A stretch of DNA of 64,000 nucleotides, taken from NCBI GenBank assembly GCA_021292105.1, contig CM037866.1, forward strand, positions 6,842,163 through 6,906,162, read 5' to 3'. This document shows positions 20,710 to 32,000 of the stretch, piece by piece (the first letter of the stretch is position 1; each line of letters begins with the position of its first letter). The notes below the pieces were generated by a model, which was given only the letters and a program-made list of their open reading frames with translations, was not told the DNA's origin and did not search any database. Position numbers and translations under genes: made by a program. This DNA is from Anadara kagoshimensis. Its lineage: Eukaryota; Mollusca; Bivalvia; Arcoida; Arcidae.

Positions 20710-23208
20710 TATAGTCCGATCAATTTTTCAGTGATGAATACCGATGTGGCCTTAAAAAGATCTTCGATTACTTACCTCAAATTTCATTAATGTTATATGT
20801 AGATCTGTTATTTTTTTAACATGTGTTGAAACAATTTGGTTAAATTTCTTATATTAAGTCTAAAAATCAAATAAAACCAGATTTTACCAAGCGCAAATCT
20901 GAGTTCAGACGATGCGTATCACGTAGTAAAATGCTTAATGGCCAATAACTTCATCTTTTGAGAAAAAAATCTCAGTTTTCTTAGATGAGCTGAAAGGTTT
21001 TATAGTTTTAAAACACTAAATCAAAAAAGTGTGTCGCTCTAGGCCAAACAAGTGTAATGAATGAATTTTATTCTTTATTTTCATGTTTGTGCTGTTTTAC
21101 CTGTCGCTCATTCATAAACAAGTGCAATAGGCTAGTCCGTGACGTATACTGGTTAGGAATAGGAACACCTGTATAAACCCGTATCGCGTGAATACGTATT
21201 AGCCAATCAGAACTCAGTTCTGAATGGTTTATATGAATGAAACTGTCGGATATGCCATATCATAATATCAGAGGGACAACAGCTACCTCTCAATTAATTG
21301 CTAAATTTTAACTCCTAACAAGAGGCCCATGGGCCTTACGCTCACCTGTGACCTTTGAGGCCATGAGCTTCATTCAAATATCAAAATGATAATTCGGCCA
21401 ATATTCTAATATACATCCCTATACAAAAAGTTTATAGTTTTTGAGATAAATAATCATCTCAGTACTTGTTTGTATCTGTGATCTTGACATTTAAACCCAT
21501 GCTCTTCATTCATCTATCAAAATGACCACTGTGCCAGTACCAACAATATTCTAATATACATGCCTATACAAAAAGTTAATAGTTTTTAAGATAATTAACC
21601 ATTTAGGTATTCATTCGCATCTGTGACCTTGACCTTTGAACCCATGACCTTCATTCATATATCAAAATGATCATTAGGATAATACCTAAATAGTCTAATA
21701 TACATGCCTATACAAAAAGTTCATAGTTTTTGAGATAAATAATCATTTCAGATCTTGTTCACATCTGTGACCTTGACCTTTGAACCCATAACCTTCAGTC
21801 ATATATAAAAATGGTTGTTAGGCTAATACCTACAATATTCTAATATACATGCATATCCAAAAAGTTAACAGTTTTCAAGATAATTAACCATTCAGGTATT
21901 TATTCACATCTGTGACCTTGACCTTTGAATCCATGACCTTCATTCATATATCAAAATGATCGATAGGATAATACCTAAAATATTCTAATATACATGCCTA
22001 TACAAAAAGTTCATAGTTTTTGAGATAAATAATCATTTCAGTACTTGTTTACATCTGTGACTTTGACCTTTGAACTCATGACCTTTATTTATATATCAAA
22101 ATGACCATTGGGCCATTACCTACAATATTCTAATATATATGCCTATACAAAAAGTTCATAGTTTTGCAGATAATTAACTATTTTGGTAAACTTGTACATC
22201 TGTGACCTTGACCTTTGAACCCATGAACTTAATCGATATATCAAAATGATCGTCATGTCAATACCTACAATTAACCAAAAATCCTAAGTCATTATCACCA
22301 GAAATGTTTAAAAAATAGCATTTTTTATCAAAGGTCAAAAACTGGGACATGACTTTGACCTTGACATCAATCAGAAGAAAATCGCAAGACAAGATCAACA
22401 GTGAAAACTCCATACAATTATCTTCAGCCATTATGAAGTTATAACAATAAATGTCTCATTTTAAAAATTACATAATTTTACGCAAAAAACGCGTAACCTA
22501 TTTTTCGTCCAATTTTCATGAAAAACACAATTTTAGTGTATATAGGTATCCTGAATCCAAATATCCAATCAAAATTTGCCTGCACCTTTTGGTTTCAGAG
22601 AAGAAGATTTTTTTGTCTTTTGGCTATTTATAGTAACGGCAGCCATATTGTTGGGCGTGGTCAAACCTCGAACACAATTTTGAAAGCCTGTTACCCAGGC
22701 ATAATAATCACCAAGTTTCATCAAATTTGGCTCAGTAGTTTTGGAGAAGAAGATTAAAATGTAAAGTTTACGCACGACGCACGACGGACGACGAACGACG
22801 GACGACGGACGGTGATAGATAGCAATAGCTCATCTGAGCCTTTCGGCTCAGGTGAGCTAAAAACTCAACAACTACAGTGAATATTATAAATTTTACTATG
22901 TAGGTAGAAAAATAGTATTTTTAAATACTTACTTCTAAAACAAGACTGCAAACGAACAAGTATTTATTTCTCAACAAACTTTTATCGAAAAAGTTTATTA
23001 AAATTTATTCATATAAATTAAAAGAAAAAACGTTTAAAAAGCTGAGAATATTTGTAAAAAATATTGAAAATATGTAAAAATATGTTCTAATAACACATGT
23101 GAAATTTCAAGTTTATTGAAGTTATATTAAGTAAGATATCTAAGTTTGAGTCACACCACCCATTCAAAACATGTTTTTTCATCACTGAAAAGGTGATCGG
23201 ACTATAAA
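20710..23208. mobile_element. 2.5-kb inverted-repeat element hosting a pearl-like element
   Basis: Ends TATAGTCCGATCA...TTTTTCAGTGATGAA (20710) and the inverse TTCATCACTGAAAAGGTGATCGGACTATA (to 23208, shown in two pieces in the sequence) match over about 28 bp with a few differences. Net of the inner element it is about 950 bp. Target duplication unclear. Confidence 0.7.
21316..22863. mobile_element. Pearl-like element with ~150-bp core, inverted relative to 571-2861
   Basis: Opens AACAAGAGGCCCATGGGCC with GCTCACCTG and closes TTTCGGCTCAGGTGAGCTAA. The core (21340-22280) is about 6.5 units with ATATACATGCCTATACAAAA, AAGTTCATAGTTTTTGAGAT and CATCTGTGACCTTGACCTTT, the reverse complement of the left-hand arrays. 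The unique part after 22280 ends with ACGACGGACG repeats. Confidence 0.8.
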
Positions 23209-23209
23209 A

Positions 23210-23985
23210 AGCAAGTTGTGTTTATGTATAATCATGTCATTTTACATCTTATTTTGTTAAAACAACAGTGATTAAAATACCATTTTTTTCATTCCTCGCA
23301 GCCAAAATTGTCTGGCTAATAATTTTTCAAAAATTAACCTATTTTAGCAAGTTTGTGAAAAATGTTTTTCTAAATGTTGGAAAGTTGACTCTAATAATTT
23401 TAATTTGAAGAAAACATAAAATTAGACTTGTATGTATACATTGCCATCAGATTGTGAATGAACTATAACATTAGGCATTAATAAGTTACATGTATATTAT
23501 AGATAGCAGAATCAAAGACTGAATACCAATCCAACAGATATTGCACAATATAATCATCAACATAACTTGACAGGAAAGACTCAAAAATTATCTCCCTTTT
23601 AAAGGAGCTCTTTTGATAATGAGGACTAAAATAGACATTTTGCAAATTAAAAATAACAGATTTCAAACCGATGCAAGTTCTCCATATTTTCTCGCATTTG
23701 TTTTAAGCTGTATGAACACAATATCGAGCTAGATGTGGTCAAGTTTGACCTGGCTTATATTTTGCTCCTATATTTCAGAGCCAGAGCTTGCTATAAAACA
23801 ATGTTTAATGACCTTTGACCTTCACTCACAAGACAAAGGTCATCTGTAACTAAACAGGTCATGACCTTTTTTTTAGGATTTCAATGTCCCAATATATATA
23901 TATAATATTTTATTGTACAAATTATACATATATACAATGTTTTGTTAAAATAAATACACATTTTCTTATCATACAAAATTTATAG
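23210..23985. other. Intergenic, no feature recognised
   Basis: AT-rich; contains TGACCTTTGACCTTCACTC near 23811 and a short (TA)n at 23893-23905. No terminal repeats or coding segment identified. Confidence 0.45.
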
Positions 23986-23988
23986 TCC

Positions 23989-24230
23989 AACAACATTGAC
24001 CTGTCTGCTTCACCTTTTATCAGGAATAATTTTGTATAGGATGATCTACTCAATAAATGGGTAGTGTTAAGATTCAACTGCAAGTTAATGCATGCACAGT
24101 ACAAGTGCCTACTCTATGAAGTGAGTATCGCTCATGATGTAACAGACGAAATGAACACCAGCATTCCCTTCACATAAATCTTATCCATGATAAATATGTA
24201 AATTAAAGGTCAAGCAGACAGGTCAATGTT
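23989..24230. mobile_element. AACATTGACCTGTC inverted-repeat element
   Basis: Starts CAACATTGACCTGTCTGCTT and ends AAGCAGACAGGTCAATGTTG in inverse, about 240 bp. Same family as 18789. Confidence 0.75.
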
Positions 24231-26955
24231 GTTTGTCTATACCATATACAACTCATATTATGCTATCAGATCCTATTCTTCATACAATTACTCGCTATAA
24301 ATACATGTTTGAATATTAATTATGGACCCTTTCACTGCATTTTTTTTAAATGAGCCTAATGGGTTTTTCATACAGAACTGTTAATGTTTTCAGTACTATC
24401 AGTGCTTTGATTCGCATATAAAACTAATTATAATGAAAAACATAAAAATTTTCAACATACACACTGAATACTTTTGGCTAAAACACTTTTTTGAGACAAA
24501 ATTCTCTGAAATTATAAGAATTTTCATTTTAAAAAAAGGCCAATTTTTTTCAATTATCTTGATTTAAAAAAATAATCTCAATTCTCACAAGATCATTTTT
24601 CCACATTTTTAAAATTACAATACTAAGCAGGCTGGTTTTATCTATAGAAAGAAACAGAAGGCAGTGTTTCAAAATTTGATGAGTAATATTTTCGGTAGGC
24701 CAGAATTAAAAATAAAACTTAAAAAAAATTTATAATATGAATTTAAAAACCTTAAATAAGAATTAACCAATATATTTTTTCTTTAAAACATGTACATTGT
24801 ATTAAATTAAAAACCTTGGACAAGACGGGCCAATTACAAGGTTTGAGTCGGCCCACAGACCAATTACAAGTTTTGAGTGGTATACCGTACATATAATAAA
24901 CATGTTTGAAAAACAAGAGCATTAATCCTATATAAGTATGTTTGTTTATTGCTGTTAATGAGTTAATTTATGGAATATTAATTACGATACAATAATCTGT
25001 GCAAGATTTAATGTTTTTATCACACATTGCACACTTTATATCTGAAATCAATCCCAGAATCCTTCATTTTAATATCCCAGAATCCTCCATTTTGATGTCC
25101 ATTTCAATTTTCGCAATGTAATACTTGCTTCAGGAAGACAAAAGTTATTCCCCCTTTGGGAAATCTTCAATGACCTCTTCGCACTAAAAATTTTCAACTC
25201 GTTTTTTGTTCTGTATCAGAGTTGATTTTTAATATTTTTTTTTTCAATGAATATAAATTAACATAAATTAGTTTATATAATATAATAAGCACAGCAGATC
25301 AGAGTCTAAATTCCGTTTTCTATTCCATAGTCCAGAAAAGAATATTACTAATCCTTCTCTACCCTATGATTTAGAATGGAAAGTCTTTATTATGTCACTA
25401 CCCTATGAATCAGAATGGAATATTCTTTCATTAGGACAGTCTAAGTTCATTCTTTACCTCGTGGATCGGAATGGAAAGTCATAATTCTTTCACTACCCTA
25501 AAAGATCAGATCTGATACTATAAATAATCCGATATCATTCTTTTCAAAATAAAATATTCCTAATCCGACATCCTTCTGTTCAAAATGAAATATTCCTTCC
25601 TTCTTTACCTCACTTGTCAAATTGGAATATTCCCAACTCCTTTTCTACCCTATAGTTTAGAATAGAATAGCTTTCCATTATCCTGCAATGCTCCTTGCTA
25701 CCCTTATAACACAGTATTTTAAGGTCAAATTGACAGGATTTCAATGAGTATTGTCAGCACTTTGTATTATTTGTTCATATTAAATAACATATCACAATGT
25801 TGAATGGATTTCTCAAATCCTTTCGATTTTACCCTGTTCCCACCAGCACTTCCTGTTTCCTTTACCACATTCCAAACAGAATCTCTGCTGAATTTTACCA
25901 GTATTTTTTCAGTACTGGTATCTTTTGACTAGTAAACTTAAAATCCTGCAGGTTTTCAGACTTTTACTATGCCACAGGAACCTGAAGAACAAAATAGAAA
26001 ATAATCAAAATTTAATTTCTAAAATATATCATATACATTGGAAACATCTAAAATATAATCATAATAATTCTCAATATATTAAAAACAGTTCAATGAAGTT
26101 CGCCATTGTACCACGTGATACCCCGTAACAATTCTGTAAAACAGATGTCCATTGGAGATGGAATCGCTTCAGTTCAATGTTTTCCCATAAAAATGCCAAT
26201 GTTCCAGGAAATTTTGATGTCAACATTTTCAAAATTGCTTCTTACAAATATTAAAGGGTATTGATCACGTTGTACATGGCAAACTCCATTCAAAATCAAG
26301 ATGCAGACAAAGATCGGTTTGGACTTCACCAATAAAAACACAAACATCCCCTCATGTTACACATTTTGAAACGAAGACAAATTTGCAAGAAAAACAGATA
26401 TATAATGTCATTTCATTACACTACAGTGGCATTTCATTTCACTCTGTAGTGTATTCACCGTCCAATTAACTTCAACAAATGGTCAGTGTCACCAAGACAG
26501 CATCAGTTTCTTGGCTTCTTGTTGGACAGGGAATGAACATAAAAACTTCAGAACAAGCAGTTTAAGCTGGAAGTATTCGACTTTCAATGCCAAAGACTTT
26601 TGTTGTAATAATCATATTTTGATTATTACCATTTCATCTAACAACTTGGGTTCAACTTCAAATCATAGTATGAGAAAGATTGTTTGCCAAGGCTGACATT
26701 CGGTGTTTCTTCAACCATTCAAGAACTGTATGAAGTACCATTACATGTATAGGAAATCAAACTTGACTGAGGTGTCGTAAAACACCACTACACTTTTGAT
26801 CATTCCCATGTGATAGCAAAAAATGTTATTAACAAGCAACGTCAGTGATTTAGGATCACCAACAGGTTTTTTTTTGGTATTCACACCTAAGTTCCAAGGG
26901 CAAAAACTCCCAGAAAAGTGAGTGAACCAACAATGTGCATCTCCTATCAATGTTT
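24231..26955. other. AT-rich stretch downstream of robo, nothing assigned
   Basis: Low-complexity AT-rich sequence with diverged ~90-bp words around 25310-25680 (CCCTATGATTTAGAATGGAA, CCCTATGAATCAGAATGGAA). It may include the 3' untranslated region of robo, but I see no terminal exon or convincing poly-A site to anchor that. Confidence 0.4.
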
Positions 26956-27085
26956 AAACTTTGCACCAAATTTCATGAAATGGTGCTTCATCATTTTGGA
27001 GAATTAGCACAGACAAAATTTTTTCGACAGACGGGGGGGGAAACTCAAATATAATATTCCCCTTTCTTCGAGAGGCGGGGAATAA
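26955..27085. mobile_element. Right-end fragment of a DNA element
   Basis: GCACCAAATTTCATGAAATG, CAGACGGGGGGGGAAACTC and CGAGAGGCGGGGAATAAA look like the end of the element family that starts with GCAAACGAAG; it has no partner end nearby. Confidence 0.4.
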
Positions 27086-27356
27086 AAATAATCAATGAAA
27101 CGGTTTTTTGTTAGGGGACATAAATGTTACAAGAAATCACAAAACCACACACAACTGTCGGATTACATTCACATGCATGATGGGGAAAGAAAATTATTTG
27201 GAGGTGGAAGTGTAAGGGAGATAATTCAATTACTAAGAAATTCAAATCTTCAGCACAATGAACTGTGATCTAGGATCCAAGATATTCTACAGAATAGTTT
27301 TTTTTGGAAGATAATGCAGTCTACAATTCAAAACTTATAACTATGTGCATGGGTAT

Positions 27357-27515
27357 CTTGTCTATGACGGCAGTGGTTGAAATGAATGCTCAAGCATCTG
27401 GAAAAGCATTTAAATGGCTAAGTCTTGTAATTATGTGCCTGATGGTAGTAGCTTGTCTATGATGGCAATGGCTGAAATGAATGCTCAAGCTTCTGGGGAA
27501 AAGCATTTAAATGAC
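27357..27515. repeat. Two copies of a ~60-bp repeat, ~97 bp apart
   Basis: GTCTATGACGGCAGTGGTTG followed by AAATGAATGCTCAAGC is repeated as GTCTATGATGGCAATGGCTG followed by the same words and AAAAGCATTTAAATG. Confidence 0.8.
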
Positions 27516-28056
27516 AATGATGAATTCTGTGGTGAATAATAAAAAGTGAGGAGGGGTTTGTGTCTGGTGGTAGTCTATGGTTGTAGTAGTAGCCCGAGAG
27601 ACAGGATGAAATGGGGGTGCTGTGATGCTGGTAGTGTGTGTAAGAAAATCATGTGTAAAATGTTATTTGTGTTACCATAGTGATTTTTGTTATCTTTGTG
27701 AAATAAGAGACACACATGGTGAAATTAACGACAAGACGACTTGAGACTTGAAAGCCTTGGACACAAGCATGCATAGAAAAGGTGCTCACATAATAGACAG
27801 AATATAAAACAGCAACAGCACAGCACTTCTAAGACATTTGAAACAAGATGCAAAACTAAAATTTTGAAGAAAACTTCCAAGTTGTCTGTACTCCAATGTT
27901 TTAAAAAAAATGTTTCTTCAGATAGAGCACTACTCTGTTTTACGGCCGTCAGAAGGTCAGCCGTTTTTACCTTCGGGAAGGTGTTATGGCTGTAATGTAA
28001 TGGTTTGATCATGGACTAAATAACAGCCTTGTCTACCATTTATTTATTCAATGAAA

Positions 28057-28259
28057 TACTGTAAATGTATTGAACTAATTTTTGTTTATTTAGTGGTGGT
28101 TTGTTTTGCGCAAAAAAATAATACCAAGCGAAAAATATATTATGCTTATTGTGTTATAGTGCATATTTTAAAAAAAGTGAAAATTTTAACTGCACGAATT
28201 TGTCAAAATTTGCTATACCGTGAAATTAAATGCACACAAAATTAAATACGTTTACAGTA
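28057..28259. mobile_element. TACTGTAAA-family small element
   Basis: TACTGTAAATGTATT start and AATACGTTTACAGTA end, imperfect inverse. 203 bp. Confidence 0.7.
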
Positions 28260-28494
28260 CTTATTTATCATCATGGTAGAAGACTTAAAAAGACTGGACT
28301 AGTGGAGGATGGACATTTTAGGCTTCAGTCAAGAATCTTTCACTTATATTGAAGTGATCATTTCTGGGATAATGGAGAAAACTTGAATAACCTTGAAAAC
28401 CGACAACATTCAGTAGGTGGGCTGACAAACTTGTACACCAAGAAAATTTTCTTTTTAAAATTTTTTAATTTATTAAGAGTAAAACCTGCTATAG

Positions 28495-28715
28495 TTGATG
28501 TGGTTTACACCCTAGTCAAAAATAATTAACTTTAATCAAGAAGTCACCAAGGTAAGATAAAGTGATAGAAATTTTTACATTTGCAATGTAATAAAACAAA
28601 GTGCAGGGAGTATTCCTTAGTGTGCCACACCTACTCTGACATGGGATATTAGTTATTAAAGGTCTCTTCCAAAAGGGCCAGACCCTGTGACTTTCATTTC
28701 TAAATGGTGAGTACA
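28495..28715 (-). mobile_element. 5'-truncated SINE
   Basis: Minus-strand body with CACAGGGTCTGGCCCTTTTG and GTGTGGCACACTAAGGAATA, and the eroded tail CTTGATTAAAGTTAATTATT. The tRNA head is missing. Relative of 18419. Confidence 0.6.
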
Positions 28716-28906
28716 GGTTTCAAAGCATTTATTGATCTCGCATGATTTATTTACTTTTGGACAATTCACAAGAAGAAAAAGAAATCAAAGAAGGCGGATT
28801 CAATGACCTTTGACTTATTGTATCGTTATGGCAACATGGAATATCGGAGTACAGACAACGTTTTCAGTTTCTTCAAACAGAGATGATAAGTTGTCAATGA
28901 ACTTAC

Positions 28907-29073
28907 ATTTGATTCTTTGACAAGAGATCCTATATTCATGCCACTACTACTTGTGGAGCTTTGGCTCTCGGAAATATTTGGCATATAGTTAGGGGACAGT
29001 GGTTTCTGACGCGACGATTTGGCTGGTGCTGGCGAGGGAAAATTTGGCTTGTTATAAGATGGGAGATCATCCA
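28907..29073 (-). CDS. robo: robo exon: C-terminal tail segment, last one identified
   Basis: Residues 1457-1512. V-D-D-L-P-S-Y-N-K-P-N-F-P-S resembles E-D-I-L-P-Y-C-R-P-T-F-P-T near the C-terminus of ROBO1, and the following S-S-T-S-S-S-G-M matches its serine-rich S-S-S-S-S-M-S-S stretch. Acceptor AATTGTAG, donor GTAAGT, phase 0. The 3' exon after it is not securely identified. Reading through the donor would add 26 unrelated residues and stop at 28826. Confidence 0.85.
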
Positions 29074-32000
29074 CTACAATTATATAACAAGAAATTTTCA
29101 CACCTCCATACAAACTTGAAATCTAAATATCCACTAAATACTTAGTTATTTGACCTACATTCCTGCATATGACCTACATTCCAATACATCGACCTGCATC
29201 ACTTGATCGTGACCTACTGTCCAAAATATTGACCTACTGCATTATAAATATTGACCTACCAGTAATGTTTATAATTTGATCCATTGCCCAAATATAGACC
29301 TACTGCCCTATAATTATGACCTACTGTCCTATATACTGTGAAATCATTTATTTTTTGGTATCCAATTTTTCATGGTTATATGAAAAATACAATTTTTGGA
29401 ATCCAATTTCTGTTTTGTTGTTTCCGTTTGAGGTAAGTGGTTTAATATACATGTATACTATTGGATTTCATGTAAATTGGTGGGGCATAATATCAGGAAA
29501 ACCAAAACAAATTGGTACACCAAAAAACCGATTTTTCACAGTATATTTACCTACATTGAAGTTGTATCTGACTAAATCTACCTATTAAAATGCTTAAGTG
29601 TGATACCATGCATGTAAACATTAGAAATTATGGATTTGAAAAAATATGGCATTATTAAACACTTGAGGGTTGGACATAACTGTGAAAAACATATTCATAT
29701 CTCCTTTATGGATATGGATGAGTACACAAAAATTTCAACAACTGATACATTATTGCCTTGAAATTAAAATTATCAGTAAGAGACTTTCATGGTTATGACC
29801 TTCTAAACTATTTCATGGTAAGACATTTTCACAAGGAAAAGGGGAAATTTTCCTAGGAGAAGAGTCGCCCTGAAAATCAGTACGTCTAATGAAACAAGGA
29901 CGAGTTGATCTGCATGATGCTTCATTCTAGAAAACAATGTTTCAGTTTTCTCCCTGTACTCATAAAACAGAACTACAAATTAACCAACTTACCACCAGGT
30001 GGCAGCACAGGTCGTTGAGAATGCTGGGGCGGAATGCCTGACTGCTCTGGCCTTTTACCAGACCATTTACCTGTAAATAAGAAGAATAAGTCATGCAATT
30101 TGATATATAAAACAAAATATCACTGTAACAGTTCTCTATAACTTCCATATAGAGTAAAACCTTGCTTCATTGCCAAGGGCGTAGCTGAGCATATGCATAT
30201 ACGACCGTGCGCAAGTTATTTTTGTCAAATATCATATTTTAAAATTTTAAAATAATTATATGACAGCTATATTTTAAAATTTGAAAGCAATACAAAATTT
30301 AACCCTCGAAAAACTATTATAATGCACAAGACGATTTATGCACAATTCAGTGGTCGTTTGAATATTGTTTTGAAGTTTAAAAAAAATTGCAGATAAGGGT
30401 CGAAATTCATGGAAAACGCACCATTTTTGTTGTTTTTTTTTCAAAATTTCCTGGGGATGAATGCCCCCATACCCCCTAGAAAATCACATTTTTCACGTTT
30501 ACAGTGCGTAATTTACCAACATGCTCAGCTACGCCCCTGATTGCCACCATTTTTTCAGTAAGATTTTGGCATTAATATCGAGTTTGCTGATAAATCGAGG
30601 GAGACTAAAAATAAGAAAGATTTGAGACTTCAAAATACTGTGGTGACAATATGCAAGGTAGCAAATGTATTGAGCAACATTAAAACAAGGTTTTACTGAG
30701 CCAAGTAAAAATGAAGTGAAAATTTAGCTCTTCTGTTGTTTGGGGCAAATCCTACCCATGTAATTGTTAACTGTGGAGTTATTTTAAATAAACGACAATC
30801 ATGGTGACAAGTTTCTGTTTCTTGTTACATTTACTGTTCGTTTCACCGAGATTGCGACATCAAATCGAAAATTTTTCATAAGTTAATATCATTACAGTAA
30901 GTTTGAACCAAAGTTGTGCATACAGGCGCATAATGAATTTGCAACAAGACAAGGGTCAAGCAAATGAATGATTTCAATTTATATTATTTTTTCTCTGTTC
31001 AATGACAGAAAATTTGCAAAAACCAAAAATGAATTTACATTAAAATGGTATTAGGCACACACAGTTACACGAGACAATATAGATCCTAATTTTTTTCTTT
31101 CAATTTCTGCATCATTTATTTGCAGAATTTGAGCTGACAAACACAGCAACACCAACATTAAATTCAAATTAAAAATATTATATGACACGCACAGATACAT
31201 GAGGCAATAAGCTGTCATTCCCATTTACCTTGTTCTATTAATTGCTTTTTTCGTTGTGACTTGGGGTAAGGTTTATGGACTACTGCGCTATAATTGCTAT
31301 CGGTGCTATAGGGACTACTGGGACGGGCGGGGCGATGGTGTCTCCGCTGACGCTTAGCTGAAAAAAGCAACGCATATTAAAATGTTAAAACAAAACCAAA
31401 GCCATTTCACGTACCATTAGATGTTATACATAAAAAAACACTGCAAATGAAAAATCACAAATTAATTTATTTTGACCCTTGAACTTTACAGGTCATACAA
31501 CCAATTCCGACTTCTGACCTTTATAATCCTAACAACCCAAAGTACATTCTTTCCCTCTGCATCCATCAGGGAATTCAGAGATGTTTTAATATCCACATGG
31601 AAAAAGAATGTTTCACCATTATTGAGGACCACTATGTTTTGGCATATAGTCCTGTCAGTTCCTTTTATACCTCAAATATTGGGTACTCATGTCTTATCTA
31701 ATAATTTTGATTTTGTATCCTGAATAAAACTATCAGCTAAAATTGAAGGTCAGAGAACAGATGAGATCCTTGGTGTCATTGGTCCCTTATTTTGCCCAAT
31801 AAGCCCAATGCTAAAATTTTAGTGGGCCTTATTTAACACTAAATGAATACAAATTATTAATGTTATGGTGTGTAAAAGGAAAGTTTTTGAAAATGACCCC
31901 TCTAAAAATCCTAGATTGAACAAAAAAAGATGATGATTCAGTTCTGTCAGTTCTTTCAATCGCTTAAATCCCCCCAAAAACCATCCTTTCTTGAATATTT

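Noticed and set aside
27725-28012. 95-codon minus-strand frame as a downstream robo exon
   Set aside because: No acceptor in the required phase and no similarity to Robo C-termini; ends in a Cys/Phe-rich stretch typical of non-coding AT-rich sequence.
29316-29588. 90-codon plus-strand frame
   Set aside because: Covers the TACTGTGAA-family element at 29334-29543; a repeat artefact.
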